NCBI GenBank assembly: GCA_029242545.1
Contig: JAQWTV010000114.1
Location: 1-45,518, forward strand
DNA: 45,518 bases
Direction: 5' to 3'
DNA from: Roseibacillus sp.
GTDB lineage: Bacteria > Verrucomicrobiota > Verrucomicrobiia > Verrucomicrobiales > Akkermansiaceae
In this document: piece by piece, positions 27,860-38,100 of the stretch
Layout: each line of letters begins with the position of its first letter
Position numbering within the stretch: position 1 is the first letter of the stretch
The notes under the pieces: model-generated
Database searches by the model: none
What the model was told of the DNA's origin: nothing
What the model saw: the letters and a program-made list of their open reading frames with translations, nothing else
Translations under genes and position numbers: made by a program

Positions 27860-29191
27860 ATGAACACTAGAATCGGACTCGCATTCGTTACTTCCCTTCT
27901 GGCTCCTCTCTCTGCCATTACAGCCGGAGATGGAGTTTCGGCGGCTAAGGATGCTCTCTCGCCGTCCGCTAAGGACGCTTTCCCACCGTCAGCCAAGGAC
28001 GCTTTCCCGCCGTCAGCTAAGGACGCTTTCCCACCGTCAGCCAAGGATGCTTTCCCGCCGTCCGCTAAGCAAGTCATCCAGCCATCACCTAAGTCGAGCA
28101 AGGACATTATACCCGTCCCCACGCAATCCTCTCTGGGTCGATGGACCCTTGGAGCAGGAGTATCCTGGCGCAATATTGGAGAGATTGGTTTCCGGACAGG
28201 AATCAGTGATTTCACCATCCCCGGACTTTTTCAACCGAGTAGCATCCCCGTGCCCGGTATCGGGCCTGCCGAAGGGCCTGCCGACCGCATCTATGACAAT
28301 GGCTTTGTTCGGCCCGATGCCCGGGCAACGCGAACAACCGACTACGGATATAATGAACTGGGACAAATTCAGGGCAGCACCCTCTCCTTCACTGCATCGG
28401 GAGGAGAGAATCAGGAAGTCACCCGGTCCTCTACTGCTGCAGAAACAGGATGGAATGAGGACGCAGACCAAGTATCAGCTCCTTATCTGAAATTAAGCTA
28501 CCAGGGCGACCTTGGAAACGGCTGGACTGCCGGACCCTCAATCAACGTTTCCTTTGCCGAAATCAATGGTTCCCGCCGGGGTCTCAATACGATCTCTGCC
28601 CGTGAGCAGATGGATACCTTCGACATTACCGCTACGGATATTTACGATATCAGTGGCTTGGATCTTCCCCGGGAGGTCCCTTACACGGGGGCTCCGAACA
28701 TCGTCGCCCCACTTGTTCCCAACCAACCTGTCGCCGGCAGCCGACTCTTCACACCCACCCTGCGAACATCAGACCTCGCTCTGTGGAACGATACCATCGA
28801 CGAATCACTTGATCTTGATACCTGGAGTCTGGCATTCGGAGCAGAGGCTTCCTATCGGTTCGATAACCGATTTTATGCCTCAGTGGGTGCTGGTTTTGCG
28901 CTCAATGCTGCATCATGGAAAGCGACGCGCAGCAATCAGCTTCTCCAGCAGATCAACAATGGCGACCCCGTGGTCATTGATAGCTCTTCCGCTGACAATA
29001 TCGGCAGCTCGATTCTCTGGGGCTTCTACCTTCAGGCATCCGCCGGATACCAACTCAACGAAAGCTGGTCTCTCGAAGTCAATCTGCGTCACGATCATAC
29101 GGAAGACCTCAGCGGCAGTGTTGGAGGTAGCTCGTTTGATGTGGACCTCAGCGGATTCAGCGCGGGACTGGGCCTCGGATACAGCTTCTAG
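27860..29191 (+). CDS. Outer-membrane beta-barrel protein with N-terminal SAKDAFPP repeats
   Basis: A 443-residue protein. A signal peptide (1-22, ending ITA) is followed by five tandem copies of an eight-residue unit (SAKDAFPP or close variants, about residues 29-68), a degenerate Lys/Pro linker, and then a beta-strand-rich region from about 90 with alternating hydrophobic and polar residues. It ends SAGLGLGYSF; a final Phe preceded by alternating residues is the classic signal recognised by the BAM outer-membrane assembly machinery. The repeat region could extend through peptidoglycan or bind it, since it is Lys- and Pro-rich. The gene follows the giant DUF11 gene by 34 bases. The specific family is not recognised, and a transport or anchoring function is inference. 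Confidence 0.75.
   Translation: MNTRIGLAFVTSLLAPLSAITAGDGVSAAKDALSPSAKDAFPPSAKDAFPPSAKDAFPPSAKDAFPPSAKQVIQPSPKSSKDIIPVPTQSSLGRWTLGAGVSWRNIGEIGFRTGISDFTIPGLFQPSSIPVPGIGPAEGPADRIYDNGFVRPDARATRTTDYGYNELGQIQGSTLSFTASGGENQEVTRSSTAAETGWNEDADQVSAPYLKLSYQGDLGNGWTAGPSINVSFAEINGSRRGLNTISAREQMDTFDITATDIYDISGLDLPREVPYTGAPNIVAPLVPNQPVAGSRLFTPTLRTSDLALWNDTIDESLDLDTWSLAFGAEASYRFDNRFYASVGAGFALNAASWKATRSNQLLQQINNGDPVVIDSSSADNIGSSILWGFYLQASAGYQLNESWSLEVNLRHDHTEDLSGSVGGSSFDVDLSGFSAGLGLGYSF
27944..28087 (+). repeat. 24-bp tandem repeat, five units plus a degenerate sixth
   Basis: Units start at 27944, 27968, 27992, 28016 and 28040, with a diverged sixth at 28064. The second and fourth units (gctaaggacgctttcccacc...) are identical; the third differs at only a few wobble positions. 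Each unit codes for eight residues, AKDAFPPS, in frame with the barrel gene. Confidence 0.95.
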
Positions 29192-29228
29192 CCATTGCTC
29201 ATGCCACAAGGTGCAATTCCGTGGCTAG
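29188..29228. terminator. Hairpin between convergent barrel and DUF1501 genes
   Basis: CTAGCCA (29188-29194) pairs with TGGCTAG (29222-29228), and TTGC (29195-29198) with GCAA (29213-29216), overlapping the stop of the barrel gene. It lies within the 100-base gap between convergent genes. There is no T-run on the plus strand. Confidence 0.45.
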
Positions 29229-29291
29229 TCCAAAGCCACACACTTGGAGAACCTGAACTCCTCCCGAAGGTCGACGGAAAGTGAGGCCGGA

Positions 29292-30743
29292 TCACACCAG
29301 ATTCTTCCAGACGTGCCCATGGACGTCTGTAAGTCTGAGATCCCGTCCACTCCACCGGAAGGTCAGCTTTTCATGATCTATTCCAAGCTGGTGCAGGACT
29401 GTGGCCCATAAATCGTAGACGGTCGCAATATCTACCGCGGCCTTGTAGCCGAATTCGTCGGTTGCTCCATGGGCTTGGCCTCCCTTCATTCCTCCACCGG
29501 CCATCCAGGCACTGAACCCAAAGGGATCATGATCGCGACCGTGGCCTCCTTGTGAGAAGGGAGCGCGCCCAAACTCACCGGTAAATACTACGAGAGTCTC
29601 TTCCAGCATTCCACGTTCCTTGAGATCCTTGAGGAGGGCGGCGATAGGTCCGTCGACCTGACCAGCCATTGCTCCATGGCCCCGCTTGAGGTCCCCGTGC
29701 TGGTCCCAAGGGTTTCCTCCACCACCCGCTCCGATTCCATAGCTGGCACATGACAGCTCCACAAAACGCACGCCCCGCTCCACTAGGCGTCGGGCCATGA
29801 GACATTGCCGCGCATACTGAGCCTTGTTATCGTCCTTGCTATCGATCCCATACATTTCACGAGTAGCCTCAGTTTCCTTACTGATATCCGTTAATTCAGG
29901 AACCGCCTGCTGCATCAGAAAAGCGGTCTCCGCATTCTTGATTGATGAGATAACCGCATCCTTCGCCGCGGTCCGCTCGGAAAAGCGGCGATCCAGTGTC
30001 CCGATCAGATCCAGAGCCCGGCGCTGCTCGGCCTTGAGCATGGATGGATTGATGTTGGGAACCGCCTGCTTGTCCGTGATGTTGAAGATGGAGCCCTGGG
30101 TGGTGGCGGGCAGAAAGGCATTACCGAAGATACTTACTCCACCATGAGGAATGGCGGCCTTGTTCGAGCGAAGAACAACATATCCGGGCAGGTTCGGATT
30201 CTCCGTTCCACATCCATAGGTCACCCACGACCCAGCGCTGGGATAGCCCAGGAAGGGAAAGCCGGTGTGCATGAAGAAATTGCCCTGGGAGTGCTCGCTG
30301 AACTTGGCTGTCATTGAGCGCACGATCGCGAGGTCATCCGCACATTCCGCGATCTTGGGAAACATGTCCGTCATTTCCAGACCCGATTGCCCCCATTTTT
30401 TTGCCTCCCATGGGGAAGCCATGATGTTGCCTACTGCATCAAACTGTGTCCTCTCAATTGCCATGGGCAGCGGCTTGCCATGCATCTCCTTGAGAATCGG
30501 CTTGGGATCGAACGAGTCCACATGGGAAAACCCTCCGGACATGTAGCACAAAATGACGGACTTCGCTTTTTGCTGATGGTGTAGTCTGGGACCACTCAAT
30601 TCCGCAGCTTGTCCCTTGTTGATCAGACTTGAGAGCGCAAGGGCACTCACTCCTCCCGAAGTCAGCCTGAGAAACTCCCGCCTGTCAGCCGCAAGGGCCG
30701 GACGAGCTGGGTCGTGAGAAGAGAAGTTAGGGTCAGTAGACAT
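29292..30743 (-). CDS. DUF1501 protein, Tat-exported
   Basis: A 483-residue DUF1501 protein. The Tat motif is RREFLRL (Arg21, Arg22), then ALALSSL. Family blocks are [39 protein letters not shown] and [18 protein letters not shown]. It belongs to a different sub-branch from the other two complete copies: the block before the TG reads [13 protein letters not shown] rather than NHDPA.TF.QTG. The ATG overlaps the end of the upstream cytochrome gene by 11 bases, which implies translational coupling and a shared function. It converges on the barrel-protein gene. The catalytic role is unknown. Confidence 0.92.
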   Translation of the reverse strand: MSTDPNFSSHDPARPALAADRREFLRLTSGGVSALALSSLINKGQAAELSGPRLHHQQKAKSVILCYMSGGFSHVDSFDPKPILKEMHGKPLPMAIERTQFDAVGNIMASPWEAKKWGQSGLEMTDMFPKIAECADDLAIVRSMTAKFSEHSQGNFFMHTGFPFLGYPSAGSWVTYGCGTENPNLPGYVVLRSNKAAIPHGGVSIFGNAFLPATTQGSIFNITDKQAVPNINPSMLKAEQRRALDLIGTLDRRFSERTAAKDAVISSIKNAETAFLMQQAVPELTDISKETEATREMYGIDSKDDNKAQYARQCLMARRLVERGVRFVELSCASYGIGAGGGGNPWDQHGDLKRGHGAMAGQVDGPIAALLKDLKERGMLEETLVVFTGEFGRAPFSQGGHGRDHDPFGFSAWMAGGGMKGGQAHGATDEFGYKAAVDIATVYDLWATVLHQLGIDHEKLTFRWSGRDLRLTDVHGHVWKNLV

Positions 30744-33700
30744 ATATCAGTTCCTTCGAATTAAGAATTGCATGCGCAATCTTGAAATAGGGATCTCCAC
30801 CCGCATTGAGAGCCTCGCGGGTGCTCTCAATTTCCTGGTCAACCTTTGCGAGTTGCTGTTCGAGCAGGGAAATCTCTCCATCGAGACGCTCAACAGCCTC
30901 TTTCCGAGAGGAGGACATGGCCTCTGCCAGTAAACCCTCTGTGACCACCTCCAGCAGGGTTCCCGAAGAAGCCGCTGCAGCCTCCTGCGGGGTGAGTGCC
31001 CGGTCATAAAGCCTCGCCTCGAAGATGCGACCTGTCAGCGATCTTCCGGGACCACCTGGGGAAAGGCCATGCCGGGTCCCAAAGACAACCTGCGCCTTGC
31101 CCTTCTGGTATTCCACCCTGCCCTTGCTGATCGGTTGCCCATACGGCTTTCCATCCCGGTAGGCGATCGTTGTCCCATCTGCCTTGTAGACCATGATCAT
31201 CCGGACTGGCCGCTTGTCGGCCTCCATGTCCTCTTCCCCTTCAAAGGGTGCAGTCCGTGCGTGTTTGTCGCTTCCCGTCAGCCAGGTCCGGGGAGAAACC
31301 TCAGCATACACGACCCCATCAAATACCTTGCCGTCGGATCTCTGTATGCTCATCGCTCCCCCTCCAGACTGGTTCCCATTGTCTAACTGAACCTGGACCT
31401 CGAGGGTGAATTCGCGCAGGTCCTTCGAGATTGGTCTTGTCCAGATACCTCCCCCCCTCAGGAACACGGATCCGTCGATAACTTTGGCTGCTCCCTTGGC
31501 TTCACCATCCATTCCTCCCACCGAATCCTTCATATCCCCTTCGAAGTCCCAGCGCGCTAACGGCATAAGATCAATCTGAACCTCTCCCTGCTCTTTCTGG
31601 GCTTCATTTCTCGCATCCACTTCCGCCTGCAAGCGGGACCGAACAGGAGCAACCTGCTCCTCCCGACCACGCCGTAGGGCTACTAGATTCTCTCTGAGTT
31701 TTTCCTGATCCTTTACGAGCTTCGGTAGTTTATCGCTCACTTTACCCGAAAGATAATCAAGGCAGGCCGTGACTTCTTCTTCACTTGCCGGACGTGCGTA
31801 TGCCTGCATGAATAATTTCTGGATCCTTTCCCGATCCGACTTCAGATCTGGATCCCTCTTCACCCGGTCACTCCATTGCTGAGCGGCTCTCTTAGTCGTC
31901 TCCCCGTTCATCAGCATGAGGGCTTGAGCAGGAACATTGGTTACATTGCGAACTCCGACCGTGCTTGTCGGAATCGGATAGTTAAAAGTGGTGAGGAAGC
32001 GGTTAAGACCATTACGCTTTTGCCCCGTATAGATGGCGCGCTGGCTGGCCTCGTTATTCGCCACAAAGCGAATCGTGTCCAATACCGCCTCCGCGTCCAG
32101 CCGACGTGGCGTGTAGTAGGCAAGATGGAGATTGCCATCATCTTTTCCAAGATTCACCACAGGCTCGGTGCTGGCCGAGCGAAAGGCTCGGCTCATGACC
32201 AGCTGGCGTACCGTTCGCTTCATGGACCATCCATTCTCACGGAAATCGAGAGCGAGATGGTCAAGAAGGCTCTGATGGCTTGGTTCGCTTCCCAACCGCC
32301 CAAAATTATCGGCCGATGCAACTAGTCCCCGTCCAAAAACATGGTGCCAGAGCCTGTTTACGATGACACGGGCAGTTAACGGATTCTCATCTCTCACCAA
32401 ATCCTCGGCCAGCTCCCGACGCCCGCTTCCCTTCTTAGTGTAGGTCCTGCCCCCGAACACCTCAAGGAAGCCCCGCTCCACCGGGCTTTTTTCACTCTTA
32501 TAGTCACCACGGTCCAGAAGCGGTTGGTCCCAAGGCTGACCATCCATTACCCCGGGCACCCTGACTGGACTTCGAATCTCGCTTTCCAGTTTGCGGTAGC
32601 GCTCCACCAGATCCCTCACCTCATCAGGAAGCTCAGCAAGCTCCCCCGGAAGAAACCCCCGTGCCACCATGGAGTGGAGCAGGAGCGCCTGCGGATCTTT
32701 CATGGTTTTGCTTTCCCATCCCTTGAGGGCTTCCAACAGCGAACGGCGATAAAACTCCTCAAGGGATGCCTGGTCCTTCACCTCGCTAAGGTCACCGGGC
32801 AGAGCCACCATCGGGGCTCCTAGCTCACGCATGACTTCGTCACCTGCATAGACCTCGAACACCCCAAACCAGGACCTTGGGCTCCCCCCATTCCGGAAGG
32901 TGGAATCGGATGAGGTGTTGATGTGATAATAACCCTTCTCCCCGTTCCAATATTTGTATTTGTTCAGATTGACCCAGCTGACCTCGGAACGCAGTCCGGG
33001 AGTAGGATGAAGTCCCCCGTGAGAAAGAGGATAGCTCCGCAGGGTAAAGCGAGCAATCGAGCCTTCTCCCATCGCCCGGATGGAATTCCGCCCGCCTTTG
33101 GCCAGATGGAAGACCGAGCTCAGGGTCGCACTGTGTTTATCGGAAATCATGTGGGAGTAGATTCCGGAAGGATAGATTGCCTTCAGTATTCTTCCGCCCT
33201 CCGGGGCCACAACGAATGATCCGGCTGGGCTCACCGCATCACTGAGGCCATTCCCACTCTTAAACCAGCGATCATACCCAGACTGCTCCCGAAGATCCGC
33301 GTAGAAGGTTGCATTTCCCTTCACCTTTCGATTGTGCTCTAGCCCTTCATCATAAGCTTTTCGCATCTGAGCCAGCTCTGCTACCAGTGGATCTGGATCC
33401 TGATCCTTGAGCTTGGCCCAACCAGCCAAAGGATCCGTATCCGGGACCTTCTCCAGCTTGGCCTCCTTCAGCTTCTCCATTGCTACACCGACTTTCTCCT
33501 TCCAATGCCGCCCGAGAGCACCCCGAATCTGCTCCTTGAGCTTCTCCAGCTCTCCCCTGTGAAGATCATTCAGCCTTGGCGAATCCACATTCACGATCGC
33601 AGGGCGACTACTTACCATCATTCCGTAGAACTTGTAGTAGTCCTTCTGACTGATCGGGTCGAATTTGTGATTATGGCACCGTGCGCAGGAGACCGTTAAC

Positions 33701-34755
33701 CCCAAGGTCGCCTTTGTCAGAACATCTACCGCATTGTCAGTAAAGGTTATCTGCTCATCGTAGGCATCAGTAACTCCGAAGCCGTGAGGAACCATTCGGA
33801 AATGAGCAGGTCCAATGGCACTCTCGTTGAGCCCCTCGTCCTCGTTAACCCTCGGATTTTCCAGCAAGTCCCCTGCCACTGCTTCCCGCAGGAGCTGGTC
33901 ATATGGAACATCCTCATTAAGAGCGCGGATCACATAGTCCCGGTAGCGCTGTGCGTAGGGAACATTAGGATCTCCCTCGCTACCATAAGACTCCGCATAG
34001 CGGAACCAATCCAGCCAGTAACGCCCCCAACGCTCCCCATACGCCTTGGATGACATGAGCTCTTCCACCATTTTCCCATAAGCCTCCTCGCTGGGGTCCT
34101 TGACGAATTTCTCCACGTCCTCAGGTTTTGGTGGTAGTCCTGTCAGTATCAGATGCAACCGCCTCGCCAGGGTTCCCGGCGCCGCGACAACCTGAGGGCT
34201 CAGGCCCTTCTTCTCCAAGCCTTCATAAACATACCGGTCGATCGCGCTTTTGTTCCACTCCACACTCTTCGACTCCGGAGGCGTCGTTTTAACGGGAGGA
34301 CGAAACGACCACCACTCTGCCCTTTTGTCGCGCACTGCGTCCCAGTCAACCTGACTGGCAAGCTCCTCCTTAGTCGGTTTGGTGGCCCGGGGGTCCGGAG
34401 CTCCCATTCGAACCCAATCCTCAAAGTTCTTAATGATCAGCTTGGCCAGTTTCGGACTCTTCATCGGCATGGGCTCATAATCTCCCTCGTGCCGAATCGC
34501 CTGTATGAGCGGGCTCTCCTCCGGTTTGCCTGGGACGATCACTCCGGACTCGACCAGGGGTTCTCTCCAATCGAGGGCCAGATCCCCCTTCTTCTTGTTG
34601 ATGCTGTTGTGGCATTCGTAGCAGCTCTCAGCGAGCACGGGACGAATCTTCTTCTCGAAAAATTCCGTCTGCTCGGAAGTCAGGGAGTCCCCTCTGACCG
34701 CTAACAGACCAGCCGCAAAAAACACGAACGCTGGGACAGTGATGGGTAGCCTCAT
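30733..34755 (-). CDS. Secreted PSCyt1/DUF1549/DUF1553 cytochrome-like protein with C-terminal LamG insertion
   Basis: A 1340-residue member of the PVC cytochrome family, unusually long. Signal peptide 1-22. PSCyt1 has CYECH at Cys45-His49. DUF1549 (about 165-385) ends in a second site, CARCH at 357-361, followed by [16 protein letters not shown] beta-rich insert follows (about 500-690), then DUF1553 (from about 800) with [17 protein letters not shown] coiled-coil stretch and a LamG domain (about 1115-1280, opening [16 protein letters not shown]) are inserted before the normal DUF1553 ending, [14 protein letters not shown]. Both haem motifs are intact, so two c-type haems are predicted. GGAG lies six bases before the ATG. 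The DUF1501 gene overlaps its end by 11 bases. Confidence 0.92.
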   Translation of the reverse strand: MRLPITVPAFVFFAAGLLAVRGDSLTSEQTEFFEKKIRPVLAESCYECHNSINKKKGDLALDWREPLVESGVIVPGKPEESPLIQAIRHEGDYEPMPMKSPKLAKLIIKNFEDWVRMGAPDPRATKPTKEELASQVDWDAVRDKRAEWWSFRPPVKTTPPESKSVEWNKSAIDRYVYEGLEKKGLSPQVVAAPGTLARRLHLILTGLPPKPEDVEKFVKDPSEEAYGKMVEELMSSKAYGERWGRYWLDWFRYAESYGSEGDPNVPYAQRYRDYVIRALNEDVPYDQLLREAVAGDLLENPRVNEDEGLNESAIGPAHFRMVPHGFGVTDAYDEQITFTDNAVDVLTKATLGLTVSCARCHNHKFDPISQKDYYKFYGMMVSSRPAIVNVDSPRLNDLHRGELEKLKEQIRGALGRHWKEKVGVAMEKLKEAKLEKVPDTDPLAGWAKLKDQDPDPLVAELAQMRKAYDEGLEHNRKVKGNATFYADLREQSGYDRWFKSGNGLSDAVSPAGSFVVAPEGGRILKAIYPSGIYSHMISDKHSATLSSVFHLAKGGRNSIRAMGEGSIARFTLRSYPLSHGGLHPTPGLRSEVSWVNLNKYKYWNGEKGYYHINTSSDSTFRNGGSPRSWFGVFEVYAGDEVMRELGAPMVALPGDLSEVKDQASLEEFYRRSLLEALKGWESKTMKDPQALLLHSMVARGFLPGELAELPDEVRDLVERYRKLESEIRSPVRVPGVMDGQPWDQPLLDRGDYKSEKSPVERGFLEVFGGRTYTKKGSGRRELAEDLVRDENPLTARVIVNRLWHHVFGRGLVASADNFGRLGSEPSHQSLLDHLALDFRENGWSMKRTVRQLVMSRAFRSASTEPVVNLGKDDGNLHLAYYTPRRLDAEAVLDTIRFVANNEASQRAIYTGQKRNGLNRFLTTFNYPIPTSTVGVRNVTNVPAQALMLMNGETTKRAAQQWSDRVKRDPDLKSDRERIQKLFMQAYARPASEEEVTACLDYLSGKVSDKLPKLVKDQEKLRENLVALRRGREEQVAPVRSRLQAEVDARNEAQKEQGEVQIDLMPLARWDFEGDMKDSVGGMDGEAKGAAKVIDGSVFLRGGGIWTRPISKDLREFTLEVQVQLDNGNQSGGGAMSIQRSDGKVFDGVVYAEVSPRTWLTGSDKHARTAPFEGEEDMEADKRPVRMIMVYKADGTTIAYRDGKPYGQPISKGRVEYQKGKAQVVFGTRHGLSPGGPGRSLTGRIFEARLYDRALTPQEAAAASSGTLLEVVTEGLLAEAMSSSRKEAVERLDGEISLLEQQLAKVDQEIESTREALNAGGDPYFKIAHAILNSKELIYVY

Positions 34756-35073
34756 GGTCGACTCCGTATTGGAGACTCCATAAGATCATTTTTCAAGCGC
34801 CAAGCTTACCAAGACACTCACACGATCCTTTGACAGGCGACCCTGCGCTCACTAGCCCTCCAGTCCAGACCATCTTCGCCCAGACCAATTCTCCTTGAGC
34901 TGGCCCGCAGGGACAACGGAAACACCGGACTTCGCACGACCACCCTTGCCGAGCTCCGGGAAGTTCTTCAAGAGGACCATGGTGAATCCTGGACCGACTG
35001 GGCTCTCGCCCTGTCCGAGCATCTCGCCACCCGGGAGGGCTTCCTTCCCACTGATGCCTCCCCTGGGAGACTC
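34756..35073. other. Intergenic region holding a possible gene relic
   Basis: 318 bases between two same-strand minus genes. Apart from the plus-strand open stretch described separately, I see only the cytochrome gene leader (GGAGTCTCC and GGAGTC just before the ATG at 34755). Nothing else is supported. Confidence 0.4.
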
Positions 35074-35199
35074 TCACTCCACTATCAGCATACCCTTCAT
35101 CACCCTCCAGTGTCCCGGGAAAGTACACAGGAAGGGGTAGCGACCCGGCTGCTCCGGAGCGGTAAATTCTTGTTCAACCTCACCCTTTCCATTCACTAG
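34833..35199 (+). pseudogene. Possible decayed coding segment, unrecognised
   Basis: A plus-strand frame is open here with no start codon. Its middle part looks like real protein: LELARRDNGNTGLRTTTLAE, then LREVLQEDHGESWTDWALAL, SEHLATREGFLPTDASPG. The composition is helical and Glu/Leu-rich, unlike the shadow frames elsewhere. The minus-strand alternative frame over the same bases is Arg/Gly/Pro-rich and implausible. The last 126 bases overlap the 3' end of the minus-strand cupredoxin fusion gene. I do not recognise the family; it may be a relic cut at both ends or chance. Confidence 0.3.
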
Positions 35200-38100
35200 G
35201 GGAGTCGCCCAGATCACCTTATCAGAGTCCGGGACAAACGCCCTTTCCATTGCGTCAGGATCCTGGGCCATCTGGTCCGCGAGAAGACCGACCTCCTCTT
35301 CCGATCCGGGCCTGACGACCACCATGTTGTGAATCTGAAGATCTGGATTCTGGAAGGAAATTCGCACGGAAGCACCCGCTTTGAGCCGGAACTCGCGCGG
35401 GAAAAAGGCCAACTGGTTCGGAACTGCACTGATTCGGATCACAGAGTCCTTCAGTCCATGGAGCTGCTCATGTTCGGCTGACATAGCTCGCAGTTGCTCT
35501 TCTGTCTCCGCCATGACCAGCCCGTCTACCCGGGCCCCCAGCGGATCATACAGATACACGGGAGCATATCCCCGGGCTCCTCGCCCCTTCACATACCGCG
35601 CCTCGATCTGGTTGATTCCCTCCTGCAGTTCAACCTGCACATTCCAATCAGAACTCCACCAGTTAGCCGAGGAGATGACCGGGGTCCCATTCAGGAAGAC
35701 CTTCACATAACTGTGCCTGATCGACAGGACTGCCTTCCTTCTTTCCGGGGAGCGCACAAAGGTGCGCATCGTTCCGAAAGATCCGGCCTTGGCTCCGAAG
35801 GCAAAGAACCGTTCCTTCTGCCCATCCTCCTCAAGTAGCCAGAGACCCAGTTTACTCTCTTCAGGTTTCTGCAGGACGGGAATCTCGGGGCCCATCCCCG
35901 AACTGACACCATGACTGGCATCCTCTAGGATGGTCTGAAGCTCTTTGCTTTCCGAGACATCCACCTCCCCGAGGAGGGCTGCATAGGACTGGTCTTTCTG
36001 CTGAAGGTGGGACACCACGTGGATCACCTCAGTGCGAACTCTAGGATGGGCGTCCCGGGACATTCGCAGTAACAGACCGTGGGCCTTTTCCAGCTGCTCT
36101 TCCTGAAAGCGGATCAGATGAGTTGCCGCTGCCCGGATCCGGTAATCGGGAGAACTCATCAGCCTCTCCAGGAGGGCTTGCCGCACCTCCCCATGATCGT
36201 GCAGGACCCAGAGCCCCTCGAGGATGACCTCATCGCTTTCCTGCTCCTCCAACCACAAGTCAACAATCTTCACCACTCCCGGGGTATGCCGCAGTTTCCG
36301 CCGGGCATGGTCCCGGATCACATCCTGGGGGTGCTCAAGTAGAGAAAGAAGCTCCCGAGGAGACGCTCCCTCAAGACGGGGCCAATCCCTGACCAACGGT
36401 TTTGCGCTGTGGGTGATTCGCCAGATCCGTCCCGTATGAGGGTCCCATCGAGGATCCCGCATCGAGTTCTGGGCGTGACCAATGATCCGCGTACAGAAGT
36501 CCGAGACATACATTGCTCCATCAAAACCGAACGCGATATCAACGGGTCGGAAGAGGTCGCTTGGCGATGACAGGAGATCGAGGCGGTCACTCGCCTTATA
36601 ATAGGCTCCATCCGCCCTGTGCTTTGAAATCGAAACGAAGCACCTCCTCAAAAGAACCGCGGAGGCCATCCCCTGCTGATACTCATCAGGAAAATGAGGA
36701 CTCGAAATTACACAGGCAGCCGAACCCTTCCCATAAGCAATGGAAATGGCCCGACGGAACGGATGGTAGACCCCAAACGGACTCCACGGGATAGCATGGC
36801 TATCCTGAACAAACCCATCCCCATACATCTGAAAGAGATTGCCCCAGCGATCCCAGGTCACCTTCCATGGATTGGGCGTAAGAGTCTGGTATTCGCGCTC
36901 TACAGTACCTCTGCGCAGGTCAAGCCGGTAGGTGGTGGCATCGACACCCCGGGTTACCCCATGGGGCGTTTCCAGCTGCGAGCGGTGAAACACTCCATCA
37001 CAAAAAATGACATGACCCATCGGCCCCATTGCGATCATCCCTCCGTGGTGCGCATCGGTAACATCGATACCCCGCAGGATCTCCCTCTTTTCGTCAGCCT
37101 TTCCATCCCCATCCCGGTCCCTCATGAAGACGAGCCGCGGCTGATGGGAGATAATCACCCCATCGTCATAAAAGGCCAACCCGTCAGGAACAGTGAGATG
37201 GTCCGCGAAGACCGTCGACTTGTCCGCTCTCCCATCACGATCCGTATCCTCCAGGATAAGAATCTTATCATGAGGAACATCACCTGGGATAGTCCCGGGG
37301 AAAGACGGCATCGTCACAACCCAGAGGCGACCGCTGGAGTCGAAGGCGATCTGTTCCGGGTTCCGTAGTTCCGGAAATTCCTTCTCGGAAGCGAAAAGGT
37401 TCACTTCGTAGCCGTCTGCAACCCGGAACGACTTAAGCATCTCATCCGGCGACGGCAGCTTGGCCGGGGTTCTCTCAACGAGAGGAGGAAGAGTCACGGG
37501 GGCCGGATTAAACCCCAGCGAGCGATCTCTCAGCATCGCATGCATCCGTGTATCGGAGCGAGCAATCAGCTCATGGAAGCGAGGGATCTCAGCATCATAC
37601 TCATGGGCCCTCCCCCGAACTCCGAAGTAAAGAACGGTGTTCACTGGTCGCACAACTGAGGCCACATATTGCGCCTTTCTCCGGACCTCTCGGGCCACGA
37701 CCTCCGCACGCGCAAAATCCAGCTTTGCATACCTCTCATCTCCGAGGAGCTCGCGACTCAGCGCTCTCGCGATCATGGCGTATCCTTGGTCGTTCAGATG
37801 AATCCCGTTGCTGGTAAGCGGAGCCTCCTCTTTCGCGTAGGCTGCCAGACTCGGAGTAAAGAGGTCCACAAAATCAGCCTCACTTTGGGAACTGACTTCA
37901 CGCATGATCCGCAAGTAAGACCGGATTTCAGAATTTCGTCGGCCTATTTCAGGATAATATGGATGCTTGAGGTCCTCGGTCGCAATGGGCGAGAGAACGA
38001 TCAGAGAAGCTCCGGGGTGGCGGCGCTTCATTTCCCGCAGATAACTCTTAAAGTCCTGCCGGAAAGTGTCGACCCCGGCCTCACCCGCAAAGGACTCATT

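Noticed and set aside
27589..28218. Minus-strand frame with an eight-residue repeat (DGGKASLA)
   Set aside because: It is only the reverse reading of the 24-bp tandem repeat in the barrel gene, which has a signal peptide and a proper C-terminal strand.
34793..35128. Minus-strand 111-codon open frame in the gap before the cupredoxin gene end
   Set aside because: The product is Arg/Gly/Pro-rich without a domain, and it overlaps a conserved C-terminus; the plus-strand reading is more protein-like.
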